Below are positions 44,941 to 57,116 of a DNA stretch of 64,000 nucleotides, in pieces. The position numbers and the translations under genes were made by a program. The first letter of the stretch is position 1; each line of letters begins with the position of its first letter. The DNA lies in contig WNNJ02003225.1 in the NCBI GenBank assembly GCA_012934845.2, positions 124,001 through 188,000 on the forward strand, given 5' to 3'. This stretch comes from Pomphorhynchus laevis (taxonomy: Eukaryota; Acanthocephala; Palaeacanthocephala; Echinorhynchida; Pomphorhynchidae). The notes beneath the pieces were generated by a model. That model saw only the letters and a program-made list of their open reading frames with translations. It ran no database searches and was not told the DNA's origin.

Positions 44941-45660
44941 ATTTAATCGGAGGAAATACGTCATTAGAGTATATAGTAGCTCAATTATAGCTGATTTATT
45001 TCTAAGCTTTATATAATATGAATTTGTTACTACTGTTTGAAAAATAAATCTAAATTATAGAAAGATATGAAATATATGCATAGATATATTGATGATATAT
45101 GTGTATTTAACTCAAACAATTTTTATTCAATAAGCGAACAAATTTATCCAGGTAGCCTCATTCTTAATAAAACCAATATTAATGATAAAGAAAGTAAATA
45201 TCTTGATATGAACATTAAATTAACATCAATTAAAACAACTTTTAATTTATATCGTAAAGATGACATGTTTAAATTTACAAGAAACATATTTTTGCATGAC
45301 ATATTTATATTGGGTATCAAACGTAAATGTAAAATTTTCCACGTTTTGCTCTTAATTTCTACATTATTTAAGCTGTCTAGATATATAATCTAAGTTTGAT
45401 TAGTATATTCGATACTGGTTAAATCTCAAAATTTCTTGGTCAACACTAATTTTTTAATATGTGTATACCAGTGTCTCATCACGAAATATGATCGGACTAT
45501 GAACAACAAATTAACGTCAATTAAAACTATTATTAATTTACAAGATTACAAGAAACATAATTTTGCATTTGAAACTTTTTTATTTAACATTATTTTTAAT
45601 GTATAAAGTACGTAGACTCAGTTAACTGATCTGATTCGGTTTATTTTATCTCAATTAAAA
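44941..45660 (+). mobile_element. PLE-like element, further tandem fragments
   Basis: GCTGATTTATTTCTAAGCTT (44987) and the frame at 45067-45393 (MHRYIDDICVFNSNNFYSIS...LILNKTNIND) form a second RT piece. A short third piece is at 45500-45580, and the family terminus TACGTAGACTCAGTTAACTG is at 45609-45628. Orientation is the same as the copy at 44190, giving a tandem array. Confidence 0.65.
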
Positions 45661-46974
45661 TTGAATGCCTTCATTAATATTATAAAATTTTCATGAGAAT
45701 CAAACTAATAAAATAATTATCTATAAATGTACACCCAATCAATCCATACTGTCTGTAACAGCTAACAACAGACACGGAAAATATTCTACTAAATAGATTC
45801 AAAAGATGATTATAACTGTTGTCGTGTTTACAAATAGAATTATATTTCACAACACGACCAGTTTGATGCACACAGTTCATTCACGATATGTAAATATGGA
45901 AATATTCACCTATTATAATATAATTGCATATAACACATTGCAACACCAACCATAGCTTACGTATAGCTTATCCACGAATTTCTCTTAAAAGATCGATATC
46001 GCTTTTAAATGATTATTATATTCCATTTTCCTTAATTACTAACGACTTATGACATGAATTTAATCTGGTAAATCATAATTTTCTAACTAAAATATTATTT
46101 TAGTTAACTAAAGGATGTTTTTATGAAAACAGGTGAACGTTTTTATATAAAAAAATTAATTATTATACATTTTTATTTATTAATAAATAATCAAGTAGTC
46201 GGTTTATACAAATTCGGAGTTATAAAACATGACTTTAACATGTTTCTTTAACATGTTAAATAAAAAATATAAAAATAATAAAATTAATATAAATTTAAAA
46301 TGTTATAAGATAAAATTGTTTCATTAATATTTTTTAATAGTAATTTATAAATATTTATAAATTTTTAAATCTAAATTCTCGAGTATCAACTATTATCAAG
46401 ATAAAAATGTAAGATATGGAGTTTAAATATTAAATAAAATCATTGCATACAATCATTTACATATCTTGTACATTAGATAAAATATTTATCTAATGTACAA
46501 TTTTTAGAAAAAATAGAACAATTTTTTAGAAAAAAATTATAATTGAATAAAAATCCATGCCGTAAAATATGTTTATTTGTAAATTGTTGAAAATGTATTT
46601 GTTTGTAATTTTTCTTTAAAGGATGTAGTTTCACAAAAAATTTTCCGACAATATTGAAGCATGTTTTCAATATGTCACGATATTGTCTTTAATGTGGTAT
46701 CAATATTTTGTGACTTGCATTTTTTAGTTATTAAACATAAACTTTAAATAAATAAGCTTAACAATAAGTTTAATTTATGGACGAATTAAAAAAAATTATC
46801 TAATTTTATTTTTTTAAATAAAAAATGTAATTTCTGACGAATGAATCTGTGCCTACAATCCTAATTACCCTAAGTATTCGTTCATGCACTCGAAAATGAT
46901 ATTCTGTGCATATAAAATATTTTAAGATTCTAAAATTAAATTTGTTAATGCATAGAAATAAATACACAACTTAT
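45661..46974. other. AT-rich non-coding stretch
   Basis: No supported gene. The frame at 45680-45880 (-) is Cys- and Asn-rich without a motif. TTGTACATTAGATAAA (46466-46481) and TTTATCTAATGTACAA (46485-46500) form a 16-bp perfect hairpin. Confidence 0.5.
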
Positions 46975-47225
46975 TCTGGGTATGACCATCAGGTGTGCCT
47001 CTGGGTACCTGGACAATCTCGGGATTAGACTTTTTTTCTAGAGAACGTCCCCCAGAGCAAAGACCTAGATTTCTTAAGCTCCTCGTCTCGAGATTACATA
47101 CCATAGTACGCCTCGACTGGCCCCTCAGGTGTGTGAGAGACTCTGAATAGTTCAGACGGAAAGCGGCGCACTGGTGTACGCTGGAGGGATCTGAACCCCT
47201 TGTCCGTCACTATAAAAAGACGATA
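46975..47225 (+). mobile_element. LINE-C 3' coding fragment
   Basis: GGTGTGCCTCTGGGTACCTG, ATCTCGGGATTAGACTTTTT and GAACGTCCCCCAGAGCAAAG match 33630-33700 of LINE-C. It ends after a TCCGTCACTATAAAA segment. Confidence 0.7.
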
Positions 47226-47419
47226 TATAGACAAGATTATTGACATTTTATAACATGCTTTCCATCTTCACCATATGTTATCCCCATATTTATTCAGGAG
47301 TTTTTGTATTTAATGAAATTAATTTATTTTATTTATTTGTGTATGACCATTTTTTCTCAAACCTAAACTTTGAGATATAAAATAATACAATTTAAACACT
47401 TTTTACAATAAACACTTTT

Positions 47420-48180
47420 TTAATAATATATTTATTGAACGTGACAAATGAGTGCCAGCTGCACGCTTTAACTCTCTGTTAGAATATAATTTATTTTATG
47501 TGGCAAATGTGGAAGGAGCCACTTACAGATCCACCAATAAATAAAAATAAAAAATAGAAAAAGTCAAATTCAGTACTGTACATTGGCAAGAAATATGTAA
47601 AATATGTAATATGTCAGGTTTTATCGTTAGCATTGCCGACAATGGATTTTGGTTTTAATGGACACGATATTTACGCCAGAGGGACATGTGTGAAATAGAG
47701 AAAGTTCAGGTCAGACGTTGACAAAGGAGATAAGTGAATGTCAACGGGACGGCCATGTTGACGCGTTGAGAAATGATAGTCCAATTAAGAAGCAATATAT
47801 GGCGAGGAATATGATCAAAGCGTCGGATGAGTAATAAGATACGAGCGGCTGTGTAGATAACGAGTTAAAGAGGGTGTAATAAGATTATGAAATAGTTGAC
47901 TAGTAAACTGAGACAATAGTCCAGTTGCAGGAAGAGAAGTGAGGGAATAAGTTGTCTGCAGATGTGCGAATTAAGTATTCTACGAATACATCGAAGGTCA
48001 CTGAGAAGGAAACAGCAGGAACTAACCTTTTTCTCGAACAAAGAGTAAAAGAAAAAAATTGTTAAAAAATGAAACACTAAGAAATTTCAAATGGTTGATG
48101 ATAGGCTAGGTTTACTATCAAGTACAGGGAAGAAAGAAATATCACGTTTATGGGGGAGTCAGCCATAATACGCTAGATTT
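47420..48180 (-). mobile_element. Two LINE-A 3' fragments in tandem
   Basis: A short tail (47430-47480: TTATTGAACGTGACAAATGA, GTGCCAGCTGCACGC) is followed at about 47486 by a second, longer fragment with its own tail (TTTATTTTATGTGGCAAATG). That one carries a minus-strand late-RT segment, RQLIPSLLFLQLDYCLSLL, at 47865-48077 and runs to about 48180. Confidence 0.7.
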
Positions 48181-48394
48181 TTTGTAGTTGATGATCATCT
48201 TAATTGACGTAATTGAAAACTGATTAAGAATTATGTGGAGCACAAGGCGATAATAGGCTAGATAATCGCATTACATTTACGCTAACTTATTCTAATATAA
48301 CAATTTAACTAATTAAATTAATTTATCAAATTACATATGCAACAAGAAAATATAATTACATGTGTAATAGGAAAATACATGTATAAAAGGAAAT

Positions 48395-48625
48395 GTATTA
48401 TTAGCATGTGCTTTGATCCGTCGCTATGTTGTGTTGATGAATTTGGCCCGAAACAGTCAATTTATAAAAATTGACTTTATTTTAAATTTTAATATTTAAT
48501 TGTATCGTTATATAAATATTAATTGTATAAAATCTTATATAATTATTTATTATTTATAATATTTATTTTTATTTTTAATTTAAATTTATTATAAAATACG
48601 TAGGCTAAGTTATTTGATCTAAAAA
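48395..48625 (+). repeat. PLE-like non-coding end, fragment
   Basis: TTAGCATGTGCTTTGATCCG, CGCTATGTTG, CCCGAAACAGTCAATTTATA and AAAATACGTAGGCTAAGTTA (terminus) in family order; the middle of the module is deleted. Confidence 0.6.
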
Positions 48626-51029
48626 CGCACTATATTTTTATAAAGCATCTTCCCATATGGAATAAATTTTAATTATCGTAAAATGATTTACATACTATTG
48701 ACATATTCGCTGTATTCCATAACTACGAACATTTCAGTTACTTTATTTACAGAATATGATAAAATGAATAAAAAAACAAATAATTTAATCTAAGTTACGA
48801 ATGTTCTTTTGGATAATAATCTTGTGTCAACGTTTCTCAGTATCGAGCTCAACATTTACAACACGAGCTTGTGATGCAATTGATATTTAGGGAATTAGAT
48901 TGCATAGACTTTGCAAGTTGAAACATATTTGAGCTGTTGACATGCTTTCCTATGCCACATGGTATATTAGATATACAATTACCGGTATGATTCGATGTTG
49001 AAAGCTTTTCATCAGTGAACACCGAATATCTATATAATTACACTTGATTTACATTTTCATGTAGTTAGCGGATCTTCTTGTTTAGATGCTGATTTCCTAC
49101 AGCATGTGAACGTCGAATACACATTATAGAGACTGCTAAAACGATTCGCTATCAATATATTGTTTGCGTTAACTTGATTTAATTACCTTTCACTAAAAAT
49201 AAAAAATTATCCTTATCCAAATTCATCGTAACAGCCCTCCTGTATTTCAGTTGTTATATCTTGAACATATGTTCCGAGCACATTTGAAATTACTTTAAGT
49301 TATTGTTTACAAATGCGATATTTTCTTACAGTCAATCAATAGATCAAATTCGTCGTATAATAACTCCACAAATTACCTGATATGTAAAAAAGTATTTTTT
49401 ATCTTTAGTTTTAATGGAAAAGTGTTGACTTTCATATACTAATCAGGTGATTAATATAGCTGCAAATTGACACTAGACTCCATAGCTTCAGCAATTACTA
49501 TTAAATTTAGACAAGTAATATGTTAAAAACGAAAATCAGCTGATTTTTTATGCTTGATATGCCGAGAAAATTCGGTGAATATAAATGTGTCAATTTATTT
49601 ACAAATACCGTGAAGTGTTTCAACATCACATCTTCTTATAGGTTTCAATAAATTCGTTTTATTACTTACAAGTCGTGAAAACTGACTGAAAACTAAACCA
49701 TTATATATCAGTCGACATTCTTTGAGTTATATTGTTGATTCCAGTGTTCGCCTACTGGAAAACAGACAACGTTTATTAGCAACGGCATTGCGGCAAGTAA
49801 GAAGATAAGGTACGTTTTTTAATATGTCAATTAATATGGTAGAAGTGAACGTTTTAAACAACAAAAATAAAATCATTGACAAGTACATCAGATTTTATGC
49901 CTATGTATCCAAACTTTTGAGAAATACAATGTCACCTATGCAATCGGTGATACATAAACACATCGTTTAATTGATTTTTACTGTTTTCATTACGATACCA
50001 GCTGATAGTATGCTCAGTATTATTTTATTATTTAAATATCATATTGTTATTTTATTTTTTAAATATCAGATTTGCGGATAAGGTAGTAATTTTATTATTA
50101 CTAATAAATTAAATATTTGGAAATTATATTTAACTTTAGGAAATTAATTATTATAATTTAGTATTGATATAAATATATAATCTACAATGGAATTACATTA
50201 TATAATAATATATTAAGCTAATTAAATTAATAGCTATTTTGTTTATATTGAAATTTTAATCTTTATAAGTTAAAGTAGTAATAGCGTTAAATTTTAAACA
50301 GTATACTATAATATAATTAAATATATATTATAAAATTTTAAAAATACTATAAGACACACATTTGAGAGATGCCATACAAATAAATAGTCCCGAAGTGAAC
50401 TATTTATTTAAATTCTCAGATCATATATTTATGTGTGGATATCTTCCCTAAAGTAATGTCCCCGAAAGTATTTTTAATTTATAGAATGGATCTTCCATTT
50501 AGAGTTAAATAAGTAAAATGATATAAATCAAATAAATATGATCTAAATATACTTATATGATCTATTTATATGATGTTGAATCATATAAATAGTAAAATTT
50601 CATTTTCTCTCGCTGCATCAGCTGTCTACGAGCTCCTCGTTCGATCGTAAAGGAATATTGCCAGAACATCTCCAATTATTGAAGATGATTTAGAAAAGCA
50701 CAATGATAACTGATTATTAACTGATTATCGGAATCGTTATTGTATTATTATATTTTGTTGAAATTTATTAAAAAGACAAGTATATCTGATCAAAATAATG
50801 TTCCACGTGATCATTGTTGTCAATATTTGTAAGCCAGAATGAAAGATATCGCCGAGTAGCGAGCAATAAATATTCGCATGCGCTTAGTTAACCAAATAAA
50901 TTTTAAACAAATGCCCAAAATCATCTTGAACATAAAAATAAAAAATATCTTTAATCTTTTCATTTAAATTTACTCTAAATTTAGTTTTATTTAAAAAATA
51001 TATTTCATTTTGTAACTTTAAATATGTCA
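48626..51029. other. AT-rich stretch with two short coding-like islands
   Basis: No established gene. Two plus-strand islands have splice-like borders (about 49103-49170 and 49752-49795) and are discussed as findings. The rest is AT-rich without repeats I recognise. Confidence 0.4.
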
Positions 51030-51650
51030 TATTTACGATATAAATTAAAAGTAGTTTAAATTGATGTTAATTTAATGTTCATATCTAGATATATACCTTC
51101 TTTATCATTAATATTGGTTTTATTAAGAATGATGCTACCCGAATAAATTTGTTCGCTTATTATATAAACACGTGCTAATGACGTATTTGATGTTTATTTA
51201 ATATACATATCTTAATATATCCCTATATATTAAGATATTATATATAATTTTATATTTAAATAATATAAAATTTAAAATATATATACCTATATTTAAATAA
51301 TTTTGATTTATCAAAATATTTAAGGATTCTAATAATTCAATTTTATCCATATATTTATATTTAATTGATGGTTTAATTTTTGATAGATAGGCGCTATAGT
51401 TATTATGCCATATATATGTATATCTTTTTCCGAACAAAATAGAACAGATAACTGAGTCTACCTATTTTATACGATATATAGATTAAAATAAGGATAAATA
51501 ATAAATAATTACATACGATTTTATATAATTTATTATTATATAAAGTTAAAATTTAAGGTTGAAATTTAAAATAATTGACTAATAAATAACAGATGATGCA
51601 TAAGAATAATGCTTGCAGGTAATCAGGAGAAACTACGTGTTTAATGAATA
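51030..51650 (-). mobile_element. PLE-like element, minus copy
   Basis: Minus strand: the late RT pieces 'SLILNKTNINDKEGIYLDMN' lie at 51160-51065. The frame at 51198-51437 gives an N-terminal RT segment (YTYIWHNNYSAYLSKIKPSI...MDKIELLESLNI) not present in the other copies. Then come the terminus AACAGATAACTGAGTCTACC (51432) and the non-coding module to 51650. Confidence 0.6.
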
Positions 51651-51689
51651 TTTGTTTTTATTCAACCATTGTTCTATGCTGGTTAAATT

Positions 51690-51962
51690 ATTTTAAGTTT
51701 TATATTTATTTTTAGTTGATATATAGTATAAAATAATATAAATCTTATATAAAAATTATTTATTATTTAAATTTTATTTAGCATTACTTCTAATTTATGA
51801 ATATAAAATACTTAGACTTTTATTTATTTAAGCTAGATATCTTGATATATCCCTTCTATATCATCAATATCATGTTTTAATATTAAGTCTACCTGGATAA
51901 ATTTGTTCGTTTATTGAATAAAAATTATTAGAATTAAATACACATATATCATCAATGTATCA

Positions 51963-52039
<77 letters not shown>

Positions 52040-52860
52040 TTTTTTGCACAATTATGAACAAATTCATATTCTATAAAGCTTAAAAACAAGTCAGCTATAA
52101 TTTGGCTAATATTACCACCCATTGGGACACCTGTTATTTGTTTAAATATAGATTCCCTACTTGTAAATGATTTTGATTTACCAAAATATTTAAGGTTTCT
52201 ATTAATTCAATTTTATCCATATATTTATATTTGCTTGAATATTATGTGTTAGATAGACGTTAACTTATGTATGCATATCTCTTTGTATATATTCACTTAT
52301 TGAATATACATAATATCATCAATGTTATGATGATAATATTATCATGATAATATCATCGATATTCATCATGGTATGATAAATATTTATACATTGTATATTT
52401 ATATGGTATGCATGAATGCTCATGCAAAAATACGTTTCTTGTAAATTTAAAAATGTCATATTTACGATATAAAAATTGTTATTCAATAAAAATTCAATTT
52501 TTATTGAATAAAAATTGTTAGAATTAAATACACATATATCATTAATATATCGAAACATATATTTCATATCTTTATATAATTTAGATTTATATTTTACACA
52601 TAAAGATAAAAAATAAGTCAGCTATAATTGATATAGATGTCCATACTTTTAAATAATTTTGATTTATCAAAATATTAAAGGATTTTATTACTTCAATTTT
52701 ATCCATATATTTATATTTACTTGATGCTTGAAATTTTGTTAGATAGGCGTTATAGTAGTTAATAATATATATATGTACATCTTTTTTCGATATTTATGAT
52801 ATTAAATGGTATCTGTTTCGCTTCTTTCTAACTGAGTCTACGTATTTATATATAGAAAGT
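51690..52860 (-). mobile_element. PLE-like element, minus copies interrupted by a TA microsatellite
   Basis: RT pieces on the minus strand occur at 51890-51960 (IYPG.. and FNSNNFYS), 52045-52215 (the GVPMGG..IADLFLSF region), 52330-52600 (a YIDDICVFNSNNF piece at 52560-52500 and YRKYDIF further on) and 52620-52740. The terminus AACTGAGTCTACGTATTTAT is at 52830. The copies are overlapping remnants of at least two insertions. Confidence 0.6.
51966..52034. repeat. TA dinucleotide microsatellite
   Basis: About 34 TA units, arising within the YIDD-coding segment of a minus-strand PLE-like copy, where the parental sequence has short ATATAT runs. Confidence 0.97.
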
Positions 52861-53055
52861 ATCAATAGGGTTATTTAAACCACAGAGACTATTGTATTGT
52901 GCTACCGACTAAGGGGTAACCCAAAAACGTTTTCAAATAAATTGTAAAATAAAGCTTGGTTAAATTTTGTATACCTACCTATTTTGATATGTATAGTTGC
53001 TAGGTCACACAAAATGACTTTCGCAGGGAAAATCAAAACCAGCAATAGAATCTTT

Positions 53056-53540
53056 CCTTCATAACTTCCAATTCCATACACCCTGACAACTAATGCCATA
53101 GTCGTTTTCCTTTTGCCCGCTTTATATATGAGATGTGATTCAACCTAAACTGTCTATTACATATATATGCCTCTTTCTATATATAGAGAATTTCATGTTT
53201 CATCACTGAAAGGCAGCATACCGTTTCGGCTTTGAGAAGCCTCATCAGTTGCAGCACATACAATGAGTACACATGAAAAACATACTATATATAGATTAAA
53301 GCAGAAAGAATTCACCAAATGCTAATTGCGTGACGTAGCTTTCGCTTTCGAAAAAATACAATGCAGTGAATTCTTTTCAGTGTAATAGATATAAGCGGGA
53401 TCATTTATTGATCAATAAAATAAACAAGAAAAGAATATATATAGTGATCCTGGAGTACTATATATAAAGTGGGCGAAAGAAAGGAAAACGGTTGTGACAT
53501 TAGTAGTCAGGGTGTATGGAATTGGAAGTCATGAATGTTA
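53056..53540. repeat. Inverted repeat flanking a hammerhead-like core
   Basis: The left arm (53056-53127) and right arm (53461-53537) are about 75-base inverted copies sharing ACTTCCAATTCCATACACCC, TAATG and CGTTTTCC. The central 330 bases hold the hammerhead-like motif and several TATATA runs. On the minus strand the left arm extends into a 65-residue frame, LVVRVYGIGSYEGKILLLVL; the right arm repeats LVVRVYGIGSHE on the plus strand. Confidence 0.8.
53220..53248 (-). ncRNA. Hammerhead-ribozyme core, canonical CUGAUGA/GAAA
   Basis: On the minus strand CTGATGA (53248-53242) is followed directly by a perfect 5-bp stem II (GGCTT, loop CTCA, AAGCC) and GAAAC, then GGTA. These are the canonical conserved core residues. 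Stem III would be very short (AC with GT). I could not find a convincing stem I: TGCTGC occurs on both sides as a direct rather than inverted repeat. It may work only as a dimer, as some minimal hammerheads do, or be a remnant. Confidence 0.45.
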
Positions 53541-53603
53541 CGGCCGAAAAATAAATACACAATTTTCTGAATAAGGCTTCGGCTGAATCGTTGAAATAAA
53601 GTG

Positions 53604-53724
53604 TTATAACTTTTTTACCAGTTTAGATTCAATAAATTTAATATATGAACGTATACCTTTATTATCCTGGCCGTCGGTATAAACTGCTTCCTTACACATA
53701 TTCTTCATTGTTTTGATTAACAAA
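53604..53724 (-). CDS. Candidate terminal exon, unidentified protein
   Basis: Between AATTGCAG (acceptor, 53726-53725) and a TAA at 53604-53606 the minus strand encodes 39 residues: LLIKTMKNMCKEAVYTDGQD then NKGIRSYIKFIESKLVKKL. The composition is protein-like and unlike the AT-driven frames around it. No family recognised and no upstream exon found. Confidence 0.35.
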
Positions 53725-55436
53725 CTGCAATTTATAATTTGGTAGTAATTATAATTTTATATTTTATATCTTTACGCAAGATCAATAAATATGATTTGGA
53801 TTTCTATAACTGCATTTTATGTATTGACATAGCTTTGATTCACACTATGTGCGAATGAGTTCTTTATTTAAAATTAAATGAAACGGAATTTCGATAGCGA
53901 CCTGATTGATAATAAACAATCACAATTGTAACTTTTTTAAATAAAAATGAGTTTTTTAAAAATAGTAATTAAAACTAACGTTCAAGATCACTGTTTTTAT
54001 CATATTTTAAATCATCGCAGATATCCATTTTACATTATGAGAAGCATACTAGTTTATAACTACATCCCATCAAATAGTTGTAGTATAAGCAAAATTTGAA
54101 TAACTGTGTGATTGTAAAACACATTGCTATATTAGATCATATGTTCTGTGTAGATTCTTAAAACTGTATTATGTTATAACTTAATTGCTTTGATGTTTGA
54201 CAATTCACTTGAATGTGCGAACATGTCTCAAGGTGTGCATTGTAGAGCTATATACGTAGCATTTGTCGCCTCATAGAAATGTTTCATATGTTGGTGGATA
54301 ACGACGACACTACACCGGTGGACGTAAAATTGCGTGAAGTAGCAGTGTATTAAAATATTCATCTAGAGAGCAGTTTACTGAGCTGATAGTTCTTTTCAAA
54401 AAAGAGACATTTGTCACGCTACATTATTTTTGGGCTCAGTTCGAATCTTATAGAATATTTTCGTCAATTTCGAAAGGAATAGTAGGTTCGATTCTTCTAA
54501 ATACAATCATTTTATTACAATGCTTGTTTAAAAATGAATGATTTTTATTTAACAGTTTGAAATTCACATTGCGCTTACTCATTGCGATATTAATTCTTGA
54601 ACACATATAGGTACTTTAAGTACCTATGTTTTGAACACAATCTGCTTTGGTTTCTGACAGCAGACATGAATAATGGCATATTATCGGTAATTAAAGACGA
54701 TTGAGAGTCGTTCATATGAACAATTTCATTTCTGTTACCGTATTCAAAGTGCGATAAGTCAATCTCCAATTTTATTTTGAAATATCACAAAATCAAGTAA
54801 TATTTCAAATATTAGAAATCAAATTTAATCAAATTTATTTTTTATCTAATCAAATTTATTAGAAATTATTAGAGTTTTCAGTTTTTGATTACTGACTTAC
54901 GACCAATTTGCTTATAACGACGAGAGTTGAGAGACTCGTAAACAAATATTGCTCCCAATTCACAGTTCGATGGTAATCAATGGAACATTTAATAATTAAG
55001 TTTATTAATTTATATCTTTTCGTTTCTATATTTTTTGTTTAAGACAATTTACGTTTTTATCTAAACTTGATTCTATAAAGGCTAGCTAAATGTTCTATAC
55101 TAGCTGGCCTTTATATGATACTTATATTAAATTATTGAGAATCGTTTCTTATGTTTAATTTCATACTGCAGCATTAGGCTTCTGGTTGATTTAAATACAT
55201 AGAAAATCAACTTTTATTCATATATTAGGTTGCTTTTTAAAGTAGCTTGGATGTCTATTATTTATATTTCTCTATTGCAATTATTGAATAAATTTAATTT
55301 AATAAATTATTTTTTTATACAAATACTGAGTAAAAACCTTGTTTTAAAATAAAATCGTTTTTGTCCTTGTGTTTTTCAAATCGCAAAATTTAAATAATAC
55401 AAACATATATTATATATTATGAGTACATTATAATTC
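53725..55436. other. AT-rich non-coding stretch
   Basis: No supported gene. ATAGGTACTTTAAGTACCTA (54608-54627) is a near-perfect palindrome, and TATAAAGGCTAGCTA/TAGCTGGCCTTTATA (about 55074-55116) forms a hairpin with a 12-base loop. Confidence 0.45.
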
Positions 55437-55615
55437 TATGGGTGACTTCAAGAGCAGGGACTTATCTGTTACGGATATCCTTATCTAAGCAGGCCAACTT
55501 CCGGGCACCTCCAAATCCGTCGCTCCACTCTCTTCTCGAGTTTGTAATCTTTTGACATCCGATCAAAGAAGACAAGTGACCATCACAATGCTTTAACAAG
55601 ATTATACTGTAGCTT
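55437..55615 (+). mobile_element. LINE-C internal fragment
   Basis: GGGTGACTTCAAGAGCAGGG, CCGGGCACCTCCAAATCCGT and GATCAAAGAAGACAAGTGAC match 32535-32680 of LINE-C. Confidence 0.75.
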
Positions 55616-55718
55616 TAATTACCTTCACATGTTAGATGGGAGTCGTAAATGTACTCTCTATTTAATAATCTAATAAACTTATTAGATAATTTTTATTAAT
55701 TTAAAATAATGCCAGTCA

Positions 55719-56400
55719 GGTTCCAAGCACAAAATAATGACAAGTTATCTAAAACAGGAAACTAAACTATCAAAAGAAAAATGACATTTAACGTTATCAA
55801 CAAAATCTAGAAAGTATAAAGTTAAATAAATTAAAAGTCAAAATTTCAGATGTTCTATCGAACTGTTACAATTAAATTTTAGACTTTGATGTTTTAGCTT
55901 CCTGTTATAGTTTAGTTCTCACTATTTTGTGCTTTATGTTATGCTTACCCGATGAGGCTGATTAGTTAAATGTCGTAAAGTTTTGTCTGATTAAATTGGC
56001 TCTTCATTTACTGAATTTTTCGAGAAAAACATGCCATGCCACGTTTTCTCTAAGAAAACATGGCCCTGAATCAACTTAGAGAATATGCTGTGATAAATTA
56101 AAGAAGTGAAGAAAAACTAAATTTTAGATGGTCTATAATGTGGCACCAAATAATTCCACAGTCCGGTTCCAAGCACAAAATAATGACTAGAACAGGAAGC
56201 TAAACCATCAAAAGAAAAATGACATGAAGTGTAATTAACTAAAACTAGGAAGTAGACGGTTAAATAAATTAAAAATCCAAATTTCAGATGTTCTATCAAA
56301 GTGTTACAATGACCTAACAATGTTTGATGTTTTAAAGTTTTATAAAAGTTTAACGAAAGTTTGTGAAATTTTGTCTGACTAAATTCAGCTTCTAACTGAA
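55719..56400. repeat. Tandem duplication, period about 446 bp, with internal inverted end
   Basis: GGTTCCAAGCACAAAATAAT at 55719 recurs at 56165. Both copies share TCAAAAGAAAAATGACAT, TTTCAGATGTTCTATC and, further on, TTTTGTCTGA(T/C)TAAATT. The first copy also has an inverted segment at about 55900-55945 (CTTCCTGTTATAGTTTAGTT, ATTTTGTGCTT) complementary to its own start. No coding potential is convincing. Confidence 0.75.
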
Positions 56401-57116
56401 TTTCTTTAAATTTACAACAAAGATGGTTTTACAGATAAAATTTAAAATTTCAAATGTTATTTCATCATCAAATTAATAAATGAATTAATAAAACTCATAA
56501 TATTCATCATATCACATTAAGTAACTGGAAGTGAAACAAAATATTTAATTTAGCATAAATATTGACGTAACAACTTCTTCACCTACTTTTTGTATTAACT
56601 GTTGAACGCTTACCATTTTTTTGATAAATGGTTTTACATGCCGTCGTTTTTGTTTTATTTGCTGCACAACAACAATTTTATGGATATGATGTAATGTTTG
56701 TTCTGCGTTCATCCATTAATCCATCGAATTGCTAGAGTTCAACTAGTATAAATGACAGCCTTATTTATATTTCTACATAATAATTATAGTACGAAATTGT
56801 AAATACGAGCGCTATTTTAAATATAAATTTATGATTTTGAATATTTAAAAATATTTATTTGGATAACGAAATAAAATGTATCTATTTTTGCTAGATACTG
56901 AAATAAAATTAAACAAGGTATAAAATTACAAAAAGAATCCTTTGAGATTAAATTATATTTATGAAGAAGATAATCGTTTCTATCGAAAATAAAATTTTTA
57001 ATTTCGTAAGAAATTTATTCAAAATTATGCAATTACAATAGTTATTTGAACAAATTCTTGAAGATATCGCCTGACATGGTTAATCCACTTATGGTAGCAC
57101 TGGTGTAAATTTAGCA
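56401..57116. other. AT-rich upstream region of the PGAM-type gene
   Basis: No motif that I can assign; it should include the promoter if exon 1 is the first exon. Confidence 0.4.

Noticed and set aside
45680-45880. 66-residue minus-strand frame, possible upstream exon of the SH3 gene
   Set aside because: No domain, and no splice phase could be matched to the exon at 43974-44004.
48990-49020. CTGATGA followed by AAAGCTTTC on the minus strand, possible hammerhead
   Set aside because: No stem II plus GAAA at the required spacing.
54277-54355. Short plus-strand frame MFHMLVDNDDTTPVDVKLRE, faintly like an importin N-terminal repeat
   Set aside because: Only 24 residues, ends in a stop, and the resemblance is too weak; no neighbouring exon fits.
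56117-56320. 67-residue minus-strand frame with LWNYLVPHYRPSKI, like a LINE WNSLP block
   Set aside because: Match limited to a few residues; the same region is explained by the 446-bp duplication.
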